Notes: generated by a model not told the origin, from the letters alone. A stretch of DNA of 64,000 nt from Pseudomonas protegens CHA0 (GCF_000397205.1 NC_021237.1:869001-933000); one strand, 5' to 3'. Shown: positions 44,140-52,161, numbered from the stretch's first letter. Numbers and translations are program-made.

Positions 44140-44598
44140 TCAAGGGCAGGGGTAGGTTTGCAGCAGGCTGGCGTTGCCCATGTGGCTGGTGTCGTCGGGT
44201 TGTGTGCCGCTGGGCAGCGAGCGCCAGTCCACCAACAGGCACATGGCCTTGAGGGAAATGCCCTTGGCCTGGCCGATGGGGTTGGAAAACTCATAGCGGT
44301 ACAGCGCCTGGGTGGTGTTCTGCGGGGTTACGCTGCTGGCATTGATCAAGGTGCTGCGAGCCATGTCCGGCAGTTTGTCCTGGGTGATGGTGAAGCGCGG
44401 TTGTTCACCCTGTTGGGTGAACGCGCCCTGGTCCCGAGAGCGTTTCCACAGCTGCTGCCACTGGCTGTTGCCGGCGGCGGTGCTCAGGGTGGCGGCGTAG
44501 GCCTTGAGGGTGGCGGGTGGGAGATTGGTGGTTTCCAGGGCGTGGGCAGCGCTGGCCAACAGGCTCAGGCCGAGGATCAGTGAACGCAGAATCAACAT
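44140..44598 (-). CDS. Small exported protein of unknown function
   Basis: A 152-residue protein with a clear signal peptide (MLILRSLILGLSLLASAAHA, cleavage after AHA). The mature part has two cysteines (AMCLLVD and the C-terminal YPCP), which could form a disulfide. I do not recognise the family. AAGGAG sits before the ATG. Its place beside the muramidase raises the possibility of a periplasmic partner or inhibitor, but nothing in the sequence proves that. Confidence 0.75.
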   Translation of the reverse strand: MLILRSLILGLSLLASAAHALETTNLPPATLKAYAATLSTAAGNSQWQQLWKRSRDQGAFTQQGEQPRFTITQDKLPDMARSTLINASSVTPQNTTQALYRYEFSNPIGQAKGISLKAMCLLVDWRSLPSGTQPDDTSHMGNASLLQTYPCP

Positions 44599-44683
44599 GG
44601 GAATATCTCCTTTTCCAGGCCGTAACGGCCCGACACGAACATAGGGAAGATCCCGGCAACTAGGGTATCGCCGGGGGCAAGGC

Positions 44684-44881
44684 TCAGCGGGCGTCGAGGT
44701 AGTCCCGACGCAGGCCTTCCTTGCTGCTCTTGGCGATCAGTTCCTTGGCCACGGTGTTCCCGATGGCGTTGTCGTTGATGTTTTCCACCCCAAGGATGTT
44801 TTGCGCCGCCAGTTGCTGGCGCAACCCGGCCTTCTGGGCAACGGCCCGGCTCAGGGTGCTACTGATAACGGTGATGCTCAT
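44684..44881 (-). CDS. Small hypothetical protein, 65 residues
   Basis: Starts MSITVISSTLSRAVAQKAGL and ends GLRRDYLDAR; helical, soluble, no signal peptide, no cysteine. AAAGGAG precedes the ATG at 44881. It lies 85 bases upstream of, and in the same direction as, the exported 152-residue protein. Family not recognised. A good ribosome site and Pseudomonas-like codons support it. Confidence 0.6.
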   Translation of the reverse strand: MSITVISSTLSRAVAQKAGLRQQLAAQNILGVENINDNAIGNTVAKELIAKSSKEGLRRDYLDAR

Positions 44882-44994
44882 GTCTGACTCCTTTTCGGGG
44901 AAAGCCCGTCGTTGGGCAGGAGTCATGGTTTCAAGGGCGGCGGGCGGGTATCAGCGGGAAAGGGTTCAAGGGGCATGGGCGGCAGGGATGGGCA

Positions 44995-45024
44995 AACGGC
45001 ACCTGATTCAGGTGCCGTTTTTTT
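44995..45024 (+). terminator. Intrinsic terminator
   Basis: AACGGCACCT-gattc-AGGTGCCGTT with eight T following on the plus strand. No plus-strand gene lies just upstream, so it may serve the minus-strand GT39 gene ending at 45030 less efficiently or block read-through. Confidence 0.7.
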
Positions 45025-45029
45025 TGCGT

Positions 45030-46496
45030 TCAGCCGGCCGGCGCCAGGTTGACGAAGTAGTAGGCCTGGCGGCCCACCATGAGGGTCTGCTGGATCTGCA
45101 GCGGCGGCTTGGGCGCCTCGGCGCCACCCAGTACCGCCATGTGCTGCGGCGACTCGCGCAAGAAGGCCAGCAGTTGCGCCTCGTTCTGCAGGTCCTTGAG
45201 CAGGCTCTGGGTGTAGAACACGCTGGCGCCGGCGATGCGTTCGTTGGCCTGGTACAGCGCCAGCTGGTGCCCGCTATCCTGCAACGCCATGATCCGGTCG
45301 GTCACTGGAACGAACGACAGTTCGCGGTCGGCCCTGGGCGCGGCCCATTGGGCGTTGACCAGATAGCCGCCGATCACCAGGGCCATGAGCGCTATCAGGC
45401 ACCCCCTGCGCTGGCGCCCCACGGTACTCCAGAAACCCGTGCCCGGGGCCCGCTTGGCCAGGCGCTGGTAGAGCACTGCGCCATATTCCGCCGCCAGCAC
45501 CGCCGCGGCCGGGGTCAGGGACATCAGGTACACCGTGCGCTTGCTCGAAGCCAGGCACAGCAAGGCGAACTGCGCCAGTAGCCAGAGGCTGAAAAACAGC
45601 AGGTAGCGGTTCTGCACCAGGGTTTTACGGAAATGCCACAGGCCCAGGTAAACCAGGATGTTCCACGGCAGGAAGGCCTGGGGCAGCTTGGCCAGGTAGT
45701 AGTAGAAGGGCTCGTAGTGCCCGGCCTCCTCGAAGGAGCCGTCGAAGCGCCCGACGCTGTTGGTCCACAGCACTTCCCCCAGGGCCTGCAGGCCGCCGCG
45801 CTGGTAGAGCATGTACAGCCAGATCATCAGCGGCACCAGCCCCAGCAGGGTCAGCAGGCCCGGGCGCAGCCAGTGGCTGAAGGTGAAGCGCTTGTCGATC
45901 AGGCTGTCGGCCAGCAGGTAGGCGAAGATCACCACCCCGGGCATGGCCAGGCCGAGCACGCCCTTGCTCAGGGTGGCGATGGCGATCCCGCCGGCGAACG
46001 CCAGCCAGGAGAGCAGCGCCGGCTGCTGCGCGGCCTGGCGTCGATGGGCCTGGAAAAACGCCAGCAGGGCCAGGGTTACCCCGAGGCTGAGCAGGGCATC
46101 CTCGCCCACGCCGCGCACGTTGCTCCAGTAACTGGCCATGGTCGCCAGCATCAGCCCGGCCATGGCCGCCAGGGCTGCCGGCCGGCCAAAGCGGCGCAGC
46201 ATGGCGTACAGCAGCATCACGCTGAACAGCCCGGCGAAGGCCGAGGCCAGGCGCACCGCCAGGGGCGTGCCGCCGAAGGCGCGGATGGCCCCGGCATCGA
46301 GCCACAGGCTCAGCGGCGGTTTTTCCAGGAATGGCGTGCCGAACAGGCGCGGTGTGACCCAGTCATCGTCCAGGTGCATTTCCATGGCGATCCCGGCCAC
46401 CCGGGCTTCGGTGGAACCTTGCAACTGGTGGTTGCCCAGGGCGAAGAAGAACAGCAGGCAGGCCAGCAGAAACAGTAGCGGAGCGGGTCGTGACAT
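45030..46496 (-). CDS. GT39/ArnT-like membrane glycosyltransferase A
   Basis: A 488-residue GT-C glycosyltransferase with about 12 helices. The first periplasmic loop keeps the ArnT-like pattern STEARVAGIAMEM, DDDWVTPRLFG and FLEKPPLSLW. ArnT-type enzymes move sugars (for example aminoarabinose) from undecaprenyl phosphate to lipid A or other acceptors. No arn biosynthetic genes are next to it, so the donor and acceptor are unknown. ATG 46496; upstream in-frame residues look non-coding. Confidence 0.85.
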   Translation of the reverse strand: MSRPAPLLFLLACLLFFFALGNHQLQGSTEARVAGIAMEMHLDDDWVTPRLFGTPFLEKPPLSLWLDAGAIRAFGGTPLAVRLASAFAGLFSVMLLYAMLRRFGRPAALAAMAGLMLATMASYWSNVRGVGEDALLSLGVTLALLAFFQAHRRQAAQQPALLSWLAFAGGIAIATLSKGVLGLAMPGVVIFAYLLADSLIDKRFTFSHWLRPGLLTLLGLVPLMIWLYMLYQRGGLQALGEVLWTNSVGRFDGSFEEAGHYEPFYYYLAKLPQAFLPWNILVYLGLWHFRKTLVQNRYLLFFSLWLLAQFALLCLASSKRTVYLMSLTPAAAVLAAEYGAVLYQRLAKRAPGTGFWSTVGRQRRGCLIALMALVIGGYLVNAQWAAPRADRELSFVPVTDRIMALQDSGHQLALYQANERIAGASVFYTQSLLKDLQNEAQLLAFLRESPQHMAVLGGAEAPKPPLQIQQTLMVGRQAYYFVNLAPAG

Positions 46497-46629
46497 GAGT
46501 TGTGCGCCGACAGATCGAGGGGCGCAGCCGGAAGGCCGCGGGCAAGCCCGAAAGTATACGTAGGCAAGTCTTAACGAATTGTGAACAAGTAGGGGTAAAA
46601 CGTGCGGATGTTCGCCGGCTGTGCGCGGG

Positions 46630-46995
46630 TTAGCCCATGGCCTGCTGGTAGGCGGCCACGGCTTGCGGGAACAGCTGTTCGTAGAGGGGGTAGGCGATGC
46701 CCAGCACGGTGATCTCGATGGCATCGGCGCCACATTCGGCGGAGTAGTCCTGAATGCTCACGCCCAGGGCCGGCACGGGTTGGTCGAGGTGGTGTACTAC
46801 CAGGTGCAGCCCGCTCTGGCTCGCTCCTGCCAGCGCGCGTACCTGCTGCTGGAGGCCGGCATAGGCCGGGGCGGCGATGAATTGGCCGAAGGCCACACCC
46901 ATGGGCGGGTCGGCCGACTCCAGGGCCGACCAGCCGAGCAGGGTCGAGCCCTGGTAGACCTTGAACCTTGCTGGAGCATCCAGGTGGGTGGGCAT
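46630..46995 (-). CDS. Conserved hypothetical protein, 121 residues
   Basis: A small soluble protein (FKVYQGSTLLGWSALESADPP, GVAFGQFIAAPAY, DYSAECGADAIEITVLGI). No signal peptide, helix-turn-helix or catalytic motif. I do not recognise the family. It lies 19 bases downstream of the HxlR gene on the same strand and is probably co-transcribed with it. Confidence 0.65.
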   Translation of the reverse strand: MPTHLDAPARFKVYQGSTLLGWSALESADPPMGVAFGQFIAAPAYAGLQQQVRALAGASQSGLHLVVHHLDQPVPALGVSIQDYSAECGADAIEITVLGIAYPLYEQLFPQAVAAYQQAMG

Positions 46996-47014
46996 GGGGG
47001 GCTCTGGTGAGGGA

Positions 47015-47368
47015 TCAGGTGAGGGCGCTTTCCTGCTGTTGCCGGCTGATGCGCCCGCGGCCCCAGGCCGACAGCGCCTCGATCACCGGCTGCAGCGATT
47101 GCCCCTCGTCGGTCAGGCGGTATTCCACCCGCGGCGGCACCTCGGCGTACACCGTGCGCGCCACCAGGCCGGCGGCTTCCAGGTCCCGCAACTGCTTGGT
47201 CAAAAGACGTTGGGAGATCCCCGGCAGGCGCCGTTGCAGTTCGTTGAAACGCAGGAACTCGTTGGCCAGCAACTGGTGCAGGACCACGCCTTTCCAGCGG
47301 CCGTCGATCAGGTCCAGGGTGACCTCCACCGGGCAGCCTGGAATGTCCTGATAGTGTTTGTGTTTCAT
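47015..47368 (-). CDS. HxlR-family redox/stress regulator
   Basis: A 117-residue winged-helix protein of the HxlR type: CPVEVTLDLIDGRWKGVVLH, RFNELQRRLPGISQRLLTKQ, RVEYRLTDEGQSL. A cysteine at position 12 is at the conserved site used for thiol sensing in YodB/QorR-type members. It is divergent from a quinone-oxidoreductase-like gene with a perfect palindrome between, the same arrangement as qorR-qorA. Confidence 0.88.
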   Translation of the reverse strand: MKHKHYQDIPGCPVEVTLDLIDGRWKGVVLHQLLANEFLRFNELQRRLPGISQRLLTKQLRDLEAAGLVARTVYAEVPPRVEYRLTDEGQSLQPVIEALSAWGRGRISRQQQESALT

Positions 47369-47380
47369 TGCCTGACGACC

Positions 47381-47405
47381 CTTTTGCGTAGCTGGTACGC
47401 AAAAG
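47381..47405. promoter_or_regulatory. Perfect palindrome in the HxlR/oxidoreductase divergent promoter
   Basis: CTTTTGCGTA (47381-47390) and TACGCAAAAG (47396-47405) are exact reverse complements with a five-base spacer. HxlR proteins bind GTA-N-TAC dyads of this kind. Only 12 bases separate it from the hxlR start, fitting autoregulation. Confidence 0.65.
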
Positions 47406-47474
47406 TACCCTACTTGTGCGGGCAGGGCATGAGGGATTTAAGTGTGCGCTTTCAATCGCCAAGGAAGCTCTGCA

Positions 47475-48509
47475 ATGAAGGCCATCGCCTACCTCAAAGG
47501 CTCGCACCTGTCTGACCCCCACGCGTTCTGCGAGGTGCAACTGGACCCGCCGCCACTGGAACCTCATGACCTGCTGGTGGCGGTCGAGGCGGTATCGGTC
47601 AACCCTTTGGACACGAAGGTCCGCGCCGGCCAGGTGGCGGTGCCCGACGAGGTGCGGACCCTGGGCTGGGACGCCAGTGGCGTGGTCCGCGCGGTGGGTA
47701 GCGCGGTGACCCTGTTCGCCCCTGGGGATGCGGTGTTCTATGCCGGCACCTTCACCCGCGATGGCGCCAATGCCGAGCTGCACCGGGTGGACGAGCGCCT
47801 GGTGGGGCACAAGCCGGCCAGCCTGTCCTTCGCCCAGGCGGCCGCCATGCCGCTGACCTCGCTGACCGCCTGGCAATTGCTCTTCGAGCGCCTGGGCCGG
47901 GTGCCCGGCGACCTCGCTGAACAGGGCACGCTGTTGATTGTCGGCGGTGCCGGTGGCGTTGGCTCGGTGCTGATCCAGCTGGCGCGCCGGCTGACCGCAA
48001 TGACCGTCATCGCCACGGCTTCGCGGCCGGACAGCCGCCAGTGGTGCCTGGACCTGGGGGCCCATCAGGTGCTGGACCATTCCCGTTCGCTGGTGGAGCA
48101 ACTGGCGGCCCTGGACCTGCCACCCGTGACCCATATTGCCGCCCTGACCCATACCCAGCGGCACTATGCCGAGCTGGCCCGGATCATCGTGCCCCATGGC
48201 CATATCGCGCTGATTGACGATCACGACTTCTTCGATGCGGTGCCGCTCAAGGCCAAGAGCGTGTCCCTGCACTGGGAGATGGTGTTCACCCGTGCCCTGT
48301 TCCAGACCCCGGACATGATCGAGCAGCACCGCATCCTCAACCGGCTGGCGCAACTGCTGGACCAGGGGCTGATCCGCTGCACCCTGAATGAAGTCTTCAG
48401 CCCGTTCAACGCCGACAGCCTGCGCCGGGCCCATGAGCGCGTGGAGCAGGGCGGCCTGCCGGGCAAGGTGGTAGTGGCCCGCGACGCCCAGGCCATCGCC
48501 TCCTTGTAG
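47475..48509 (+). CDS. Zinc-type alcohol dehydrogenase/quinone oxidoreductase family protein
   Basis: A 344-residue MDR-superfamily oxidoreductase: GWDASGVVRAVG, AAAMPLTSLTAWQLLFERLG, NAD(P)-binding LLIVGGAGGVGSVLIQLAR near residues 153-171, and PFNADSLRRAHERVEQGGLPGKVVV at the end in two parts. No catalytic zinc cysteines are apparent, so it is a zinc-free QorA/ZTA1-like reductase of enones or quinones. ATG 47475. Probably repressed by the divergent HxlR. Confidence 0.87.
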   Translation: MKAIAYLKGSHLSDPHAFCEVQLDPPPLEPHDLLVAVEAVSVNPLDTKVRAGQVAVPDEVRTLGWDASGVVRAVGSAVTLFAPGDAVFYAGTFTRDGANAELHRVDERLVGHKPASLSFAQAAAMPLTSLTAWQLLFERLGRVPGDLAEQGTLLIVGGAGGVGSVLIQLARRLTAMTVIATASRPDSRQWCLDLGAHQVLDHSRSLVEQLAALDLPPVTHIAALTHTQRHYAELARIIVPHGHIALIDDHDFFDAVPLKAKSVSLHWEMVFTRALFQTPDMIEQHRILNRLAQLLDQGLIRCTLNEVFSPFNADSLRRAHERVEQGGLPGKVVVARDAQAIASL

Positions 48510-48520
48510 GCGCTGATTGG

Positions 48521-48597
48521 GTGCTGGCTTGCCAGCGAAGGCGGCACCACCTCTGGCGCAGGGCCGCAGGGCCTCTTCGCCGGCGAGCCGGCTCCTA
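48521..48597. repeat. Degenerate REPIN overlapping a gene end
   Basis: GTGCTGGCTTGCCAGCGAAG on the left and CTTCGCCGGCGAGCCGGCTC...CTA on the right, about 77 bases. The terminal TAG (minus strand, 48597-48595) is the stop codon of the 172-residue membrane-protein gene. Confidence 0.75.
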
Positions 48598-49113
48598 TGG
48601 AAGTGGAGTGTCGGGGAGGGCTGATCGGCGCAGGTGGCGCCCGCTGCGCCACCAGAAGATGCCGCCGAGGAAGGCCCCAGAACAGCCGAACAGCGGCGCC
48701 ACCGGCAGGTAGCGCGCCAGCCCTTCGGGCTCGGGTTCTTCATCCGGCGAGTCGGTGTAGAAGCTCGACGGGGCCAGGCTCATCACCAGCGGAATGGTCG
48801 GCATCGCCGCCAGTGCACCGCAGAACAGATAGATCAGCACATTGCGCCAGGCAAAGCGCTGGGCCAGCCAGAAGAACAGCACACAGGGCAGGACCGTGAA
48901 AATGCCGATCAGCACACCGCTCAATACCAGGGTCAGCAGGCCCACGAACAGCGTCTGGAGAATGATGTCCGTGTTCAACGCGCCGGCACTGGCCAGCATC
49001 CCCAGCATCATCAGCACGGCCACGAGCGTGGCCAGGGCCGTGACGCCGATGAAGTAGGCGGCGAACCAGTCTTCAGGCTGCACGGTACGAAGGGTTGGCG
49101 TTTTTGCGGGCAT
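48595..49113 (-). CDS. Four-helix membrane protein, tandem paralogue 2
   Basis: A 172-residue protein with four predicted helices (about 20-42, 52-75, 88-108, 140-160). It shares the N-terminal pattern TLRTVxPxDWxAxYFI, the core LPCxLFFWLAQRFxWR and the C-terminal FGxxGAFLG...GRHLR with the upstream gene. Family not recognised; no enzyme motif. A Glu/Asp-rich loop (DSPDEEPEPEG) is specific to this copy. Its stop codon is supplied by a REP sequence. Confidence 0.75.
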   Translation of the reverse strand: MPAKTPTLRTVQPEDWFAAYFIGVTALATLVAVLMMLGMLASAGALNTDIILQTLFVGLLTLVLSGVLIGIFTVLPCVLFFWLAQRFAWRNVLIYLFCGALAAMPTIPLVMSLAPSSFYTDSPDEEPEPEGLARYLPVAPLFGCSGAFLGGIFWWRSGRHLRRSALPDTPLP

Positions 49114-49154
49114 GGGAAATATCGCTTCTTGAGGTGAGTGACAAGGCCGGGGCC

Positions 49155-49189
49155 GTGGGAGCTTTCTTTGCCGGCAAGCCGGCTCCTGC
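49155..49189. repeat. Single degenerate REP between the two paralogues
   Basis: GTGGGAGCTTTCTTTGCCGG and the following GCAAGCCGGCTCCTGC make one imperfect REP hairpin between the tandem membrane-protein genes. It could differentially stabilise or end the upstream transcript. Confidence 0.65.
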
Positions 49190-49198
49190 AGGAATTAG

Positions 49199-49669
49199 TC
49201 AGCGCAGATGACGCCCGCTGAGCCACCAGGACATCGCTCCCAGAAAGGCCCCGCAAGCGCCGAACAAGTGTGCCAACGGCGCATAGCGCTCAAGGATGTT
49301 GACGCCGTGCGGGAGGTTGAAAAAGCCGGGAGACAGGCCCACCACCATGGGAATGGCGGGCAGCGCCGCCAGGGCTCCGCCCAACAGGTAGATCCACAGA
49401 TGGCGCCAGGTGAAACGCTGGGCCAGCCAGAAGAACAGGATGCAGGGCAGGGCGGCGACGGCGCCTATCACCGCCACGCTCACCAGCAGCGCCACCACGC
49501 TGAAAGACAGGACGTCGAGCAGATTGCTCCACGGGTCTCGGCTGCTGAACTGCACGACCAGGTTGACCAGCAATGTCAGGACCAGGGCCAGCGTCGCGAC
49601 GCTGATGAAATAGGTGGCAACCCAATCAGAGGGCTCAACGGTGCGAAGGGATGTGGACGGCTGGGGCAT
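49199..49669 (-). CDS. Four-helix membrane protein, tandem paralogue 1
   Basis: A 156-residue four-helix protein, upstream of and homologous to the 172-residue one (TLRTV/SLRTV start, LPCILFFWLAQRFTWRHLWI core, GACGAFLGAMSWW end). Similarity along the whole length indicates gene duplication. The function is unknown and no known family is evident. Confidence 0.75.
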   Translation of the reverse strand: MPQPSTSLRTVEPSDWVATYFISVATLALVLTLLVNLVVQFSSRDPWSNLLDVLSFSVVALLVSVAVIGAVAALPCILFFWLAQRFTWRHLWIYLLGGALAALPAIPMVVGLSPGFFNLPHGVNILERYAPLAHLFGACGAFLGAMSWWLSGRHLR

Positions 49670-49867
49670 GGTGGCAGTGGCTTCAGGCTGAGAATGACCG
49701 GAGCAAGGCTATCGGCAGCGAGCCTGTCTGTTTGTGGAGTTTGCGTGGTTTTTTCGCGGTCGACGCGCTCTGGTGGATGACGCCGGGGCAGAAAATCCCT
49801 TATACAGGCAGCGGCCCGTCGGTCGTGCACGGGCCCGGTTTGTACCCCCACCCAGAAGGAGATGGAC

Positions 49868-50029
49868 ATGTTCAAGTTCCTGGATATTACCGAGTTGCCT
49901 CGTACCCCTGCGCATCGAGATACAGGCTCCGTCAGCGGAGCGATCAATGCCTGGGAGCTGAAAAATCGGGCTCTCAATACGAAGGGGTTTGTTACATGTC
50001 CAAAGAATTACTCGGAGTTTCTGCTGTAG
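49868..50029 (+). CDS. Putative 53-residue small protein overlapping the next gene
   Basis: Reads MFKFLDITELPRTPAHRDTG and continues hydrophilic to a stop at 50027-50029. AAGGAG lies six bases before the ATG at 49868, the best ribosome site in the area. It overlaps the start of the 118-residue membrane protein by 34 bases in another frame, so translational coupling is possible. No homology recognised; it may be a real small protein or a leader ORF. Confidence 0.45.
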   Translation: MFKFLDITELPRTPAHRDTGSVSGAINAWELKNRALNTKGFVTCPKNYSEFLL

Positions 50030-50352
50030 GGCTGATGGTGCTGGGCGAGTTCTGTGCCATCTACAGTGAAGTGGTGGTGGCGCGGCTGGCCCATTCCGGC
50101 AACACCTCCGGTGCCGAACTGGCGTTGCCGGTGCTGATCATGTGCCTGGGCGGTATCTGCCTGCTGGCGGCCTACTGGCTGGGCTATGTGGCGGTTGGCG
50201 ACATCTGGATCATCACCGTGGTCTCGGTAACGTCGCTGCTGCTCCTGGAACCGCTGGTGATCTGGGCGCTGTTCCAGCAGGCGCCCGGCCGCGGTGCCTT
50301 GATCGGCTTCTGCCTCGGTGCGCTGGGGATGTTGTCCGCCGTGTTCCTCTAG
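49996..50352 (+). CDS. Small four-helix membrane protein
   Basis: A 118-residue protein with about four hydrophobic segments (GVSAVGLMVLGEFCAIYSEV, LPVLIMCLGGICLLAAYWLG, WIITVVSVTSLLLLEPLVIW, LIGFCLGALGMLSAVFL) and few charges, reminiscent of half-size DMT/SMR-like carriers, but no signature motif is clear. AAGGGG precedes the ATG at 49996. It is convergent with an AraC gene. Confidence 0.65.
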   Translation: MSKELLGVSAVGLMVLGEFCAIYSEVVVARLAHSGNTSGAELALPVLIMCLGGICLLAAYWLGYVAVGDIWIITVVSVTSLLLLEPLVIWALFQQAPGRGALIGFCLGALGMLSAVFL

Positions 50353-50378
50353 CACGGCCTCGCTCCGGCTCGGGTCCT

Positions 50379-51161
50379 TCAGGCCCGGGCCCGGGCAAAA
50401 TAGCGGCTGGGCGTCTCGCCCAATACCTTGCGAAACACACCGCTGAACGCACTCGGGCTGCTGTAGCCCAGGTCGCTGGCGACCCGGGTCACGGCTTCGC
50501 CCTGGCCCAGGCGCACCACGGCAGCCAGCAGGCAGGCCTGCTGGCGCCACTCGACGAAGCTGATGCCGGTGTGCTGGCGGAACAGCCGGGTGAAGGTGCG
50601 GCGGCTCATGCCGGCGCGCTCGGCCATTTCATCGATCCCCAACTCCAGCGAAGGTTGCTCCAGCGCCTCGCGGCAGGCCCTGGCCAGCCGTGGCTCGCGG
50701 GGAAGCGGAGCATTGAGGGCAAGGGCCGGCATGGTCGCGACTTCATGCAGCAGCAGGTTCATCACCTGGCCCTGCACGCTGCCCACGGCGTAGCGCGGGG
50801 GAATGGCCGTGGCCCGCAGCAGCAACTGGCGCAGCAGCTCGGACACCTCCCGCACCTGGCATTGCTCCGGCAGGCCCAGGCGCTTGGCTGCCCGGGGCCG
50901 TATATAGGTGTTGAGCATGGTCACCGGCCCGCTCATGTGCATGGCGTGGGGCACGCCGGCCGGCACCCAGATGGCCCGCTGCGGCGGCACCACCCAGTTG
51001 CCCTGGTCGCTGAAGACGCTGATCACCCCCGTAGCCGCATAGGCGAACTGCCCGCGCCGGTGCTGGTGCTCGGCGAAGTACAGGCCGTCGGGGTAGTCGA
51101 TGGCGGTGACCACCACATCCCGCGGGGTATTTTCGTAAGGGTCGATATCGATGGGTTGCAT
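50379..51161 (-). CDS. AraC-family regulator with cupin N-domain
   Basis: A 260-residue AraC protein: cupin sensor (HQHRRGQFAYAATGVISV, IWVPAGVPHAMHM) and a C-terminal DNA-binding domain (GIDEMAERAGMSRRTFTRLF, AVTRVASDLGYSSPSAFSGVF). It is divergent from the EamA exporter gene with 115 bases between, the standard regulator/exporter layout. Confidence 0.87.
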   Translation of the reverse strand: MQPIDIDPYENTPRDVVVTAIDYPDGLYFAEHQHRRGQFAYAATGVISVFSDQGNWVVPPQRAIWVPAGVPHAMHMSGPVTMLNTYIRPRAAKRLGLPEQCQVREVSELLRQLLLRATAIPPRYAVGSVQGQVMNLLLHEVATMPALALNAPLPREPRLARACREALEQPSLELGIDEMAERAGMSRRTFTRLFRQHTGISFVEWRQQACLLAAVVRLGQGEAVTRVASDLGYSSPSAFSGVFRKVLGETPSRYFARARA

Positions 51162-51276
51162 GGCCCGAATCTACTGATAATTGACCTGATACTGCAAGCG
51201 GGCCATGGCGCGCGGGGGCGATAGTTCGGCCCCGGCCGGGGAATGACCTGCGGCCGCCTGTCCTGGACCGCGCGAC

Positions 51277-52161
51277 ATGCAGAAAAAACACCTGTTCCTG
51301 GCCCTGTTGGTGACGGCCTTGTGGGGCCTGAATTTTCCCATCACCAAACTGGGCCTGGCCAGTATCGATCCGTTGCTGCTTACCGCCCTGCGTTTCACCC
51401 TGGCGGCGCTGCCCTGGGTGTTCCTGGTGCCGCGTCCGCCGGTGGCATTCGCCTGGCTGGCGGCCTACGGGCTGATTTTCGGCGTCGCCATGTGGGCGCT
51501 GATCAACCTGGGGATCGATCACGGCGTGGCGCCGGGCACGGCTGCACTGTTGATCCAGTTCAGTGCCTTTTTCTCCCTGGGCTGGGGCGTGCTGCTGTTC
51601 GGCGAGCGCCTGCGCCTGCAACAGGTGCTGGCCACGGCCATTGCCCTGTGGGGGCTGCTGCGGATCATTGGCGACAGCCCCGGGCATGCCACCAGCCTGG
51701 GTTATGCCCTGCTGCTGGTGAGTGCATTCAGCTGGAGCGTGGGCAACGTCATCATCAAGCGCTGCGGGGTGCGTGAGGTGTTCGCTTTCGTGGTCTGGGC
51801 GAGCCTGTTTGCGCCATTGCCGCTGCTGGCATTGACCTGGATAAGCCATGGTGCGGCGCCGTTTCTGCAACTGGCCGGGCAAGTGTCCGCCGGCGCGGCC
51901 TTGTCGCTGATGTTTCAGGTCTATGCTGCAACGCACTTTTGTTACTGGGGCTGGAACCTGTTGCTGCGCGAGTATCCGGTCTCCCGGGTGGCGCCCTTGT
52001 CGCTGCTGATCCCGGTGTTCGGCATGGCCGGTTCGGTGTTGATCCTGGGGCAGCGGCTTGGGGTCGAGGAGGGCATTTCCATGGGCCTGATCCTGCTGGC
52101 GCTGGCGGTGGGGCAGTTCGACTGGCGCCGGTTTTTCACCCTGGGTCGCCGTTCCCTGTAG
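51277..52161 (+). CDS. EamA/DMT-family exporter
   Basis: A 294-residue ten-helix drug/metabolite transporter with two EamA repeats (ALLVTALWGLNFPITKLGLA in the first, LLLVSAFSWSVGNVIIKRCG in the second), close to the O-acetylserine/cysteine exporter group. The TAG stop is the beginning of an inverted-repeat element, so the C-terminus was probably set by that insertion. Confidence 0.87.
   Translation: MQKKHLFLALLVTALWGLNFPITKLGLASIDPLLLTALRFTLAALPWVFLVPRPPVAFAWLAAYGLIFGVAMWALINLGIDHGVAPGTAALLIQFSAFFSLGWGVLLFGERLRLQQVLATAIALWGLLRIIGDSPGHATSLGYALLLVSAFSWSVGNVIIKRCGVREVFAFVVWASLFAPLPLLALTWISHGAAPFLQLAGQVSAGAALSLMFQVYAATHFCYWGWNLLLREYPVSRVAPLSLLIPVFGMAGSVLILGQRLGVEEGISMGLILLALAVGQFDWRRFFTLGRRSL

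Noticed and set aside
49651..49995. In-frame upstream extension of the 118-residue membrane protein to 233 residues
   Set aside because: The extra residues overlap the start of the divergent membrane-protein gene and its promoter, have no ribosome site, and read as non-coding; the ATG at 49996 is preferred.
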